A stretch of DNA of 64,000 bases from Armatimonadota bacterium (GTDB lineage Bacteria > Armatimonadota > Fimbriimonadia > Fimbriimonadales > ATM1). The translations under genes and the position numbers were made by a program. Below are positions 44,809 to 52,370 of the stretch, piece by piece. The notes under the pieces are model-generated. The model had not been told where the DNA came from and ran no database searches. It worked only from the letters and a program-made list of their open reading frames with translations. The stretch is from assembly GCA_003577165.1 (NCBI GenBank), contig QEUM01000015.1, positions 1 to 64,000 on the forward strand. The letters are read 5' to 3'. The first letter of the stretch is position 1; every line of letters begins with the position of its first letter.

Positions 44809-46854
44809 TTACCTCGCGGCGGCTTTGGGCATGCCGTAGCGACACTGCATCGAATCCCACACGAGCACGGCGCTCTTTCCGCCATATGCCAAGCGTGAAG
44901 GCTCGTCCTCGATTTCCATCTGATTCCCGATGATCCCGAAGTCGCTGTCGTAAGCGGCCTGGAACAGGGTCTGTCCCTGCATCCAATCTCCCAATTTGAT
45001 GGGAGTCTTCGGGTTGATCGTGCCGCGTTCGTTGAAGGAGAAGACACCGACGATGGCAACGTAGAGGTTGATCTTCTTGATGTAAGAGTCCGCGACGCCG
45101 CCGACACCGAAAGTGTTCTGCGTTCCCATGTTCTCTTCGAGCCAGCACTTCGGCTCGCCTTCGCCGCTCCATGCGCGAACGATCTTTCCGTTGCTGTCGG
45201 TCTCCTTGCCGGAGGCGTTCCAGGTGCAGGTTGAGCCCGTCGTCGTGTAGACGTTCCAAATCATTTGATCAACGGGGGGGACACCGGGGTCTTCACGGTA
45301 CGACCAGGGGTCGCCGATCATGTTGACTTGAAAGTCGGCGTTGAACGCGAGGCTCTCTTCGCCCGCGATGGTGATGCCGATCTTTCCAGTCCACTTGCTG
45401 AGCCAGCGGGAGTTGCTTGGGCGGCCCTTGTGAAACGCTTTCACCTCGCCGGACGCTCCGAGGTTGTCGTCGGCCAATATGACGACGATCTTCTCCGGCT
45501 CCCACGTTTCGATCACCTGGGCGACGCCCGCGATCTCGACCTTTCTGTTTTGCTCGCCGGGATCCTTGCCGAAGGTGCCGATGAGCTCGATGCGGCGTTG
45601 GTACGCGAGCGGATGAATGAACTTAATCGAAGGCGTGAGGATGCCGAAGTTGTCGCGATTCGGGCGGAATATCGGGCTGGGAGAGCGCTGCTTGCCTTTG
45701 TGCGTGAAGAGGGTTGGCCAGAGCTGCTTCCTCTCCTTGAAGTCGTCGAACAGTTTCACCCAATCGAACGGGCGCTGCGGATAGCCGGACTCCGCAGGCG
45801 GGATGGTGTCGTCGTTCGTTCCCGTGAGTCGGTCGTATAGCAGTTTGATCCACTTGTGGCAGTCGGTATGTCCGAGGTCGCTCATTCCGCAGTAGACGGA
45901 GCAGTTGACCGGGTCCTCTGCCATGACATCGGAGATGCGCGTCGTGGTGCACCCGTAGATGAGGACGAAACTGTTCTTGCTGAACATCCAAAAAGTGCGA
46001 ATGAACTTTCGTGTAATCGTGAACCAGCGCTTGTTGATCTCTTTGTTGTTCGCATCGAGGTCATAGAGGGCCTCGCAAGTACCGAGGAAGCCGCTGCTCA
46101 TGAGACCTCCCGTGAGGCCCGGGATCGCGAGTTCTTCCATGTCGCTCTCCAACTTGGCCGACCACTCTTCACCTGACACGAGGATGTAGTCCTCCACGAA
46201 CTTTTTCTCGGCGGCATCCCAAACCAGCGAGTTGCCCCCGTGGCATTGCATGTAGTACACGCCGAGGCCCTTCAACCCCATGAGGGTCGCGATGGACGCG
46301 TCCGTGCCGGCAGCGACTTTGTATCCCTTGTTGGTGAGAATCCTTCGCACTTCGGGGCAACTGTCTCCGAAGCATTTGCCAAGCGCGTTCGCGATTCGCG
46401 CGTCGAGGCTCTCGGGAAGGTCGTTGGGTTCGAATTGCTGGGGGGCTTGGACAGCGCGGTACGGGGGGGCGAACTCGAGCGGTCGAATGATCCGCTCGGC
46501 CGAAGCGCGAGTACGGAAAGAGTCGAGGAATGCGTCGAGGCTTTGCTCCTTATCCGGAACGGCCGCGACGTTGCCGAGGATCATGTAGGGAACGTCGTCT
46601 TTGAAGACACACGCCACGTTGCCGTCCTCGGTGACATCGGCGAACTTGATCTCTGGGAGGGTCCTCGCGAATGTCACGGTCTGTGCGCGTCGCTGCGCGA
46701 GAGGAAGAGAAGCGAGCGCGAGATACTTGTCGCGAATGGCGTCCATGGCTTTGCCCCGGACCGTAGGGGTGAGGAGCTGCGCGATGGCAGCGCACATCCC
46801 GAGGAGGAGCAAAGCGAGGGCCGATGCCGTTCGGAGGACGCCGTGTCGAGTCAT
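44809..46854 (-). CDS. Large secreted protein with clan-CD-peptidase-like blocks
   Basis: The 681-residue protein starts at ATG 46854 with a signal peptide (residues about 6-26); ATG 46947 would put it behind 31 polar residues. No family is recognised with certainty. Two hydrophobic-strand blocks fit the clan CD (caspase/gingipain/legumain) layout: GVYYMQCH205-GG and SFVLIYGC302-TTT, with the His-Gly then Cys order and about 97 residues between. The C-terminal part (about 400-640) is beta-rich and includes an Ig-like IVVILADDNLGASGEVKAF. It could be a secreted peptidase or an inactive relative. It is divergent from the putative selenoprotein gene, with a 139-bp shared promoter region. Confidence 0.65.
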   Translation of the reverse strand: MTRHGVLRTASALALLLLGMCAAIAQLLTPTVRGKAMDAIRDKYLALASLPLAQRRAQTVTFARTLPEIKFADVTEDGNVACVFKDDVPYMILGNVAAVPDKEQSLDAFLDSFRTRASAERIIRPLEFAPPYRAVQAPQQFEPNDLPESLDARIANALGKCFGDSCPEVRRILTNKGYKVAAGTDASIATLMGLKGLGVYYMQCHGGNSLVWDAAEKKFVEDYILVSGEEWSAKLESDMEELAIPGLTGGLMSSGFLGTCEALYDLDANNKEINKRWFTITRKFIRTFWMFSKNSFVLIYGCTTTRISDVMAEDPVNCSVYCGMSDLGHTDCHKWIKLLYDRLTGTNDDTIPPAESGYPQRPFDWVKLFDDFKERKQLWPTLFTHKGKQRSPSPIFRPNRDNFGILTPSIKFIHPLAYQRRIELIGTFGKDPGEQNRKVEIAGVAQVIETWEPEKIVVILADDNLGASGEVKAFHKGRPSNSRWLSKWTGKIGITIAGEESLAFNADFQVNMIGDPWSYREDPGVPPVDQMIWNVYTTTGSTCTWNASGKETDSNGKIVRAWSGEGEPKCWLEENMGTQNTFGVGGVADSYIKKINLYVAIVGVFSFNERGTINPKTPIKLGDWMQGQTLFQAAYDSDFGIIGNQMEIEDEPSRLAYGGKSAVLVWDSMQCRYGMPKAAAR

Positions 46855-46993
46855 GGTCAAAGGTTCGAGGCTCGGGTGGGGCGTTCCTTCCGTCGGCTCC
46901 AACTCTGCGCCTGAGCGCGGCGCAGCCGACCGCCTACTGCGGGACATAATCGGTGAGGTTCGCCGAAGACGGTCGAATGATGGAGGTCGAGAT

Positions 46994-48037
46994 ATGTTTG
47001 GACGTGCTCTAACAGTCGGTGCAGCAGCCCTGTTGATGGCGGCTGGCGCGCTGCCACAGGTTAAGAGTTACGATGTGTCAGGCGTCATTGTGAATTTGTC
47101 GGGCAAGCCTTCGCCGAAGGCGGAGATCGCACGCTACTTCTTGTTAAGTGATGGCAAGTACACGCCGTACGAGCCGATCACGGCAGACGCGAGCGGGAAG
47201 TTCAGCGGAAAGATTCAGCCCTATCAACTTCCGATGACGTACATCGTGCTCGACGCGGAGCGGAATCTCGGAGCGTGCGTTGACTTCACGGAGGAGTCTG
47301 TCAAGAAGCCGATGCGCATCGTGCTGACCCCTTTGGCGGAAGTACGTTATGGTGTGGAGATCGAGAACGGTTTCAAGCCGTCCGGGATGAACATGTCCAT
47401 CGCGTGCCCCGACACAGGAACCTTGGTGCTGCTCACGTACGACCGGGGGGCGATTCGAATTCCAGCTGGCAAGTACTCGCTCAACTTTTTCAGCATGGAA
47501 TTGAAGATGCATCAGAAGCCGTTTGCCGTTCGGTCGGGGGAGACGGTTGATTTAGGCACTCAGAGGCTCGAACTTACGCCCATCAGCAAGAACATCGGAA
47601 AGCCCGCGTTGCCGATCGACTTTGCCGAAGCGAGAGGCGTGAGTCCGGAGTTCAAACTTTCGGACCTGAAGGGCAAGTGGGTTCTCATCGAGTTCTGGGG
47701 ATACTGGTGAGGGCCTTGCACGCGCGGCAGTTTGCCGCATCTGATTGAGTTCTACAACAAGCATGCCGACTTGCGAAGCAAGTTCGAGATCCTTGCAATT
47801 CATGAAAGTCAGAGTCTGAGGACATTTGCCGAACTAGATGAGAAGAACAAGAAGACGGAAGAGGAAGTGTGGAAGACGAAACTGCCATTTCCGGTTCTCA
47901 TCGACAAAGAAGGGCGAACGGTGGAACGTTACGGCATCTTCGCCTTTCCGACGCTGGTGTTGATCGATCCGGAGGGCAACATCGTGCAGGGCGGAAGCCT
48001 GGAACTCCTCAAGGAGAAGTTGGGGATCAAGGGCTAG
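46994..48037 (+). CDS. TlpA/ResA-like thioredoxin selenoprotein with in-frame TGA (Sec239)
   Basis: The frame runs from ATG 46994 (GGAGG 7 nt upstream) to TAG 48035 with one in-frame TGA at 47708-47710, 348 codons in all. The N-terminus is a signal peptide (1-22), then a carboxypeptidase-regulatory-like beta domain (about 28-190). The TlpA thioredoxin fold spans about 200-347. It reads WVLIEFWGYW-[TGA]-GPC-TRGSLPHLIEFYNKH, then PVLIDKEGRTVERYGIFAFP319-T with the cis-Pro. The TGA therefore takes the first Cys of the W-C-G-P-C redox motif, giving U239-G-P-C242. A hairpin fitting a bacterial SECIS follows. Reading as a broken gene is the alternative. Sec machinery is not in the window. The protein probably acts as a periplasmic thiol-disulfide or selenol reductase. 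Confidence 0.82.
47708..47740 (+). promoter_or_regulatory. Candidate bacterial SECIS element at the in-frame TGA
   Basis: Downstream of TGA 47708-47710 the arms GCGGCA (47724-47729) and TGCCGC (47733-47738) form a perfect 6-bp stem with the three-base loop GTT (47730-47732). The loop begins 19 nt after the TGA, within the 16-37 nt window known for bacterial SECIS. A G in the first two loop positions, as required for SelB binding, is present. Confidence 0.75.
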
Positions 48038-48066
48038 GGCGACGCGCTTAGTTCGCGAACTTCGGG

Positions 48067-48101
48067 TCGGAGGCGACACCACTGCCTCCGAGCCGTTTTT
48101 T
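48067..48101 (+). terminator. Rho-independent terminator after the selenoprotein gene
   Basis: An 8-bp stem TCGGAGGC/GCCTCCGA with a 9-nt loop is followed by GCCG and six T (48096-48101). It ends plus-strand transcription 30 bp after the stop codon and separates this gene from the convergent flavoprotein gene. Confidence 0.8.
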
Positions 48102-48114
48102 GCAGTTGGGTCTG

Positions 48115-49836
48115 TTAGACTCCGAAGGTTCGCGCGATGTCTCGGTTCGTGTGGAAGGAGGCTGACTCGACCGGAGTTTCGTACACGATGAACATGTCCT
48201 TCTTGTTCTTTTCGCACGTTACCCAGCCGTCGTCGATCATGGACTCAAGGGTCGCGAGAGCGTAGTCCATCGTCATCTCGAAGTTCGGATACTTCGGATC
48301 CTCGTAGTACCGTCGTTCGAGCCACTCGAGTGCGGGCACGATGCGGGATTCCGCTTGGAGCATTTCGATGACCATTCCGAACATCCCGTATTTGGGCAGG
48401 ATGGACTCTCCGCGACGGTAGCAAGGTGTGTTGAACACGCGGCCTTCGGAGAAGATCGGGAAGGTGTCTTCGACTGCGCCTTCAAGGTTCAACTTGAAGA
48501 CGTTGTATTCGGCGACCTTCCACGTCGCACGCGTTTGGCTAATGCGGGCAAGTTGGATCTTGACCGCTTGAATCGCGAACCCGCCGAGCATTGGGATGAC
48601 TGGATCGTCGTTGGTGAAGCCACCGGTCGCCATCCATCCGAAGGCAGCGTTCGAACTCATGTCGTGGCCGGATTGCTTTGCGATGTCCCGGCAGTAATCT
48701 ACGAGGTCCGTGAATGCGCCGTTGCTGCTGTACCAAAAGTCGGCGAATTTGATGTGTTGGCCGATTTGTCGTCGCTGCTTCTCCGTGTAAAAAGACTTGA
48801 GCCACTGTCCGTCGTGCGTGCCGCGCATTTCGGCGATGATGGAGTAGGCGACCTGGCGTGCGCCGAACATCGCGAGAGTTAGGCCTGCGGAGAGAATAGG
48901 GTCCGCGAAGCCGCAACTGTCCCCGGCGAGATACCAGTTCTCGCCGGCGAGCCGGTCTGCGATGTAGGACCAGTCGTTGGTTGTTCGGATCTCGCCTTCC
49001 GGCTTCGCGTTGCGAATCAGTTCCGAAATGAGCGGGTCTTGCTTGACGGCCTTCGCGTACAGTTCTTCAGGACGCTGGCCCGACTTTCTGTAATATTCGA
49101 GCGGGCAGACGAGACCGAGACTGGTTTTCGTGGGTGCGATGGGAATGAACCAAAGCCAACCCCAGTCAATGGACATGACGAGGATGCGCGTGCCGCCTAC
49201 TCCGACCTTGATCGCCCAGTCGGCGTTGTCCCAGTAATCCCAAATTGCGATGTTGCGGAGCGCGGTCGGGTATTGGGCCTCGACTCCCATTGCTTTTCTG
49301 AGAATGCTGGAGACTCCCGAGGCGTCGACGTAACACTTCGCAGTAATCTTTTCGCCGGACTCGAGGACGAGGGCGTCGACGCGGTCGCCGGTGGACTCGA
49401 TTTTCAGCACCTTCGTTTCCTCTCGGACATCGCAGCCGAGTTCGGCTGCGTGATCGAGGAGGATTTCATCGAAGATGGGACGGTACACCTGCCATGCGGT
49501 GTGGACACGCTGGCCATCGAACTTTCCAGGGCGATCGGTTTCATGGAAGTGTTGGATCGGGATGAACTCGAAGTCCCACAGGTCCTTCTTCTTGCCCCAG
49601 CGGTACGTTGCGCCGATCTTCAGCGGAAAGTCGGCCGCTTCGATCTTGTCCCATGCGCCCATCTCATGAATGACTTGCGGGACGATCGGCAGCAGACTTT
49701 CGCCAATGTGGTCGCGCGGGAACTTCTCGCGCTCCAGGATCACCACGCTCATCTCGGGAGCGTATTTCTTAAGAAGGGCGCCGCAACAACTGCCTGCAGG
49801 CCCACCGCCGATGATAGCGACGTCGAACGATTCCAT
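48115..49836 (-). CDS. Flavin-dependent halogenase-like FAD oxidoreductase
   Basis: The 573-residue protein begins with the FAD Rossmann motif DVAIIGGGPAGSCCGALL and the KFPRDHIGESLLP segment typical of halogenases and geranylgeranyl reductases. The halogenase signature WxWxIP is present as W-L-W-F-I-P (in SIDWGWLWFIPIAPT). The second FAD motif is AGDSCGFADPILSAGLTLAM. The last 200 residues (from about 370) are not typical of tryptophan halogenases. Substrate and true activity (halogenation, hydroxylation or reduction) are unknown. No natural-product cluster is seen. It converges with the selenoprotein gene. Confidence 0.82.
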   Translation of the reverse strand: MESFDVAIIGGGPAGSCCGALLKKYAPEMSVVILEREKFPRDHIGESLLPIVPQVIHEMGAWDKIEAADFPLKIGATYRWGKKKDLWDFEFIPIQHFHETDRPGKFDGQRVHTAWQVYRPIFDEILLDHAAELGCDVREETKVLKIESTGDRVDALVLESGEKITAKCYVDASGVSSILRKAMGVEAQYPTALRNIAIWDYWDNADWAIKVGVGGTRILVMSIDWGWLWFIPIAPTKTSLGLVCPLEYYRKSGQRPEELYAKAVKQDPLISELIRNAKPEGEIRTTNDWSYIADRLAGENWYLAGDSCGFADPILSAGLTLAMFGARQVAYSIIAEMRGTHDGQWLKSFYTEKQRRQIGQHIKFADFWYSSNGAFTDLVDYCRDIAKQSGHDMSSNAAFGWMATGGFTNDDPVIPMLGGFAIQAVKIQLARISQTRATWKVAEYNVFKLNLEGAVEDTFPIFSEGRVFNTPCYRRGESILPKYGMFGMVIEMLQAESRIVPALEWLERRYYEDPKYPNFEMTMDYALATLESMIDDGWVTCEKNKKDMFIVYETPVESASFHTNRDIARTFGV

Positions 49837-49950
49837 GAGTTCACCCTGACGCGTCTCGGCCCCAAGGGGCTCTTGCGACGCGTTGCCCGTATCTCACGAT
49901 CGGCTATTAATACTCTAGGCGGGTTGGGGAGTCCTTCACGCGTATGGGCC

Positions 49951-52239
49951 TCACCGGCCCCACGGGCTGCCAGCCGGGCGGCAGAAGACGCCCATGGCGC
50001 CTGACTCGGTGGTGAGGTCGAGGTCGAGCATCATCTCGCCCACGCCTGGCAGGTCCACCCAGACGTGCTCTTTCAGGAAGCACCGACGCAACGGGCCCGC
50101 GGTGTCGAGTGGCACGTCGCCCACGTGCACGATGCCGCGCGCATCCGGGCTCAGAAGCGTGAGGGGAACGGTGGCTCGGTTCGCGCCGGTGAGCAGAAGC
50201 GCGGCGTAGCCTTCGAGAACGATGGACTCGTCGGCTCCTCCGGGCCTGAACGCGGGCGGTTCGCTGCCTACTCGTTCGAGGTCTCGCATCTCTTCGAGTA
50301 GGCCCAAGTCGTACACGCTGATGTAGTTCTCGAAAGTGTTGGTGACGTAGGCGTAGTAGGAGACCTTGCGCGAGTCCTTCATGTACTTTTTGCCGAACGC
50401 AACTCCATGCGAGCCGAGGCCCGCGGGGAAGTTGTAGATGCCCGTCGGCTGGCCGTTCTCGTCGAGAGGCAAGATCGTGACGTTGAAGGATGCTTTGTTG
50501 CAGATGACGAGATAGCGCCCGTGCTCTGTCGCATCGGGGGGGGTGACGATGCACTGAATGGGCATCCGGACCCAGCGCACCGGGTCTGCAGTCTCATCGC
50601 GGAGCTCGAAGTTGCCCATGGCGTTTCGGAACGCTTCCGGCGCGGCGACGCGGGTGAGAGTGTTGTTGTTCGCGTTGGCGAAGAAGATGCTGATGTCGGA
50701 CGTGATGGCGTTGTTGCTGAATACCGTCCACGTGCGGCTGTTGACGTTGCCGGTATTCATCACGGAGACGGCGAGCGGCGCCCGGCCGCCGGTCGGCGTC
50801 TGAGCGACTTCGCATCCAGTGCCCTGTCTTCCTTGTCGATCCGACCACGTGTCGCTTGCGGAGTACATGGAGATGGAGTTGCCGAGGGTGTTCGCGGTGA
50901 ACAAGTGATCTCCGTCGTCGGCGAACCAGATTCCGTGAGGCGAGATGCCGGGCCGGCCCTTCTGGCCTTGCGACTGAGAGATCGGCGGGAGCGCGGGCGC
51001 GCCTGCGCGCAGGTCGAGCAGGGGCCGCACCTCCTGCACTTTGTTGCTTCCCATGAGGGTCACGAAGAAGCGGTCTGCCTTCGTGTTCGCGTCGGGGCGG
51101 CGTGGCGCGGTGATGACGTGTGCGGGCGCGGCTCCAATCGGGAAGGATCCGAGGATCGTCTTTGCGTTTGCATCCACTACGGTCACGCCGACGTCATGCC
51201 AACTTGCGAATAGGGCGACCTCGCGGTGTGTGCCGTTCGTGTCGATCGCTCGACCGTACCATCCGTTGTGCGGGTTGTTTCCGACGTTCGGTATGAGCAC
51301 TCGCGACCAGTCGCTTGCGCGAATCACGTTCACGGCGCCATCCTGACCGGATGGATTTTGGTAGGTTTGCAGTCCCACCCAGACCTCGCCCATCCCAGGA
51401 GAAGCCGGAGGCGGGATGGGCGTTTTCGAGGCCCAGGTGAGTGGCAATGGATCAGTTCCCGGAGTGACGATCTCGACCTGCATGTAAGGGTGGAGCTTGC
51501 AGAAGTACTTAAATGCCCCGTTTAGAAGGTCTTGAATCTCCAGGTAGTAGTAGCCGACATCTTGGCCGGGGATGTTCAGAGCGTTGCCGATGAAGCCTGT
51601 GTCAACTCCTTCGACTGTGTTGGAAACCGTGTGCCAGGTCTTGCCGACATTGACGACTTTGATGTATTCGCCCGGTGACAGAACTACGCGTCGCGGGTCG
51701 CTGAACGGATCTCGATTGTCGGTTCCGTCGTCTATGAACCACGGCGATTCGTCGCGGATTTCGAGCCGAATCTCTCTTCCTGCGGGTTTGTCGGGTGGGG
51801 GGACTCCGTTTGTGGGGTCGCTTTCGCCGAGCGGCGCGGCGTAGATCATCCAGAGGAGGAGGGCGTCGAGTTCGGCGTCTGAGATTTCGTTCAGGCCGAA
51901 TGCAGGCATCGCGTTCGTGAACCCCGTGCCGGGCCTCCACTTGCCGTTGCGGACCGCGAACTTGTAATTCTCTTCGAGACTGTAGTTGCGAGACCCGAAA
52001 CCCCGCGCAATGCGAGGCGCGATTCGAGAGGGCATCGTCCAACTGGGGTGGCCTCCGAGACCGTTTGCGCCGTGGCAGGTCGCGCAGGAGGCGGCGAAGA
52101 TCTTCGCGGGGGGCCTCAGCGAATCGGACGCGCCGGCTGAAGAGCCGTCCGCGCGATTCCGCAGGAGCGCTGGAGAGATGGCGAGGGCGAGGATTCCTCC
52201 GGCGAGGAGTGATGTGGCGCGAAAGCGTTTGGAGAGCAT
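49951..52239 (-). CDS. Secreted cytochrome c - cupredoxin - beta-propeller protein
   Basis: The 762-residue protein starts at ATG 52239 (GGAGG 6 nt upstream) with a signal peptide. A small cytochrome c domain follows (about 30-130), with C-A-T-C-H heme binding and MPAFGLNEISDAELDALLLW providing the Met ligand. Next is a cupredoxin-like domain (about 140-260) with a type-1 copper set: H in KTWHTVSN and C-K-L-H-P-Y-M. The rest (about 280-760) forms repeated WD/YVTN-like propeller blades. It likely carries electrons in the periplasm, perhaps as a copper oxidoreductase or sensor. It is divergent from an Fe-S membrane protein across a perfect palindrome. Confidence 0.83.
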   Translation of the reverse strand: MLSKRFRATSLLAGGILALAISPALLRNRADGSSAGASDSLRPPAKIFAASCATCHGANGLGGHPSWTMPSRIAPRIARGFGSRNYSLEENYKFAVRNGKWRPGTGFTNAMPAFGLNEISDAELDALLLWMIYAAPLGESDPTNGVPPPDKPAGREIRLEIRDESPWFIDDGTDNRDPFSDPRRVVLSPGEYIKVVNVGKTWHTVSNTVEGVDTGFIGNALNIPGQDVGYYYLEIQDLLNGAFKYFCKLHPYMQVEIVTPGTDPLPLTWASKTPIPPPASPGMGEVWVGLQTYQNPSGQDGAVNVIRASDWSRVLIPNVGNNPHNGWYGRAIDTNGTHREVALFASWHDVGVTVVDANAKTILGSFPIGAAPAHVITAPRRPDANTKADRFFVTLMGSNKVQEVRPLLDLRAGAPALPPISQSQGQKGRPGISPHGIWFADDGDHLFTANTLGNSISMYSASDTWSDRQGRQGTGCEVAQTPTGGRAPLAVSVMNTGNVNSRTWTVFSNNAITSDISIFFANANNNTLTRVAAPEAFRNAMGNFELRDETADPVRWVRMPIQCIVTPPDATEHGRYLVICNKASFNVTILPLDENGQPTGIYNFPAGLGSHGVAFGKKYMKDSRKVSYYAYVTNTFENYISVYDLGLLEEMRDLERVGSEPPAFRPGGADESIVLEGYAALLLTGANRATVPLTLLSPDARGIVHVGDVPLDTAGPLRRCFLKEHVWVDLPGVGEMMLDLDLTTESGAMGVFCRPAGSPWGR

Positions 52240-52284
52240 GACCGACCTCCGTCGCCCCGATTGTCCTTGAGGATAACCGGTATC

Positions 52285-52306
52285 GCGTATGACCACGGTC
52301 ATACGC
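52285..52306. promoter_or_regulatory. Perfect 22-bp palindrome, probable operator
   Basis: The arms GCGTATGACC (52285-52294) and GGTCATACGC (52297-52306) are separated by AC. It lies in the 131-bp space between the divergent starts at 52239 and 52371, so a dimeric regulator bound here could control both genes. The half-site TGACC...GGTCA does not match FNR (TTGAT) and I cannot name the factor. Confidence 0.7.
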
Positions 52307-52370
52307 TCCGTACGGGGTTTCTTCATAGACTGTATCGGTTAGCGCGACTTAGGAATCGCGGCCCGAAGTG

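Noticed and set aside
47708-47710. Simple nonsense mutation making the TlpA-like gene a pseudogene
   Set aside because: Not excluded, but less likely: the TGA is exactly at the redox Cys, downstream codons remain intact and the SECIS-like hairpin fits in distance and loop.
47732-48037. A separate short thioredoxin-like gene starting at an internal TTG
   Set aside because: It lacks a ribosome site and begins inside the fold; it is in frame with the upstream part and fits the continuation after the TGA.
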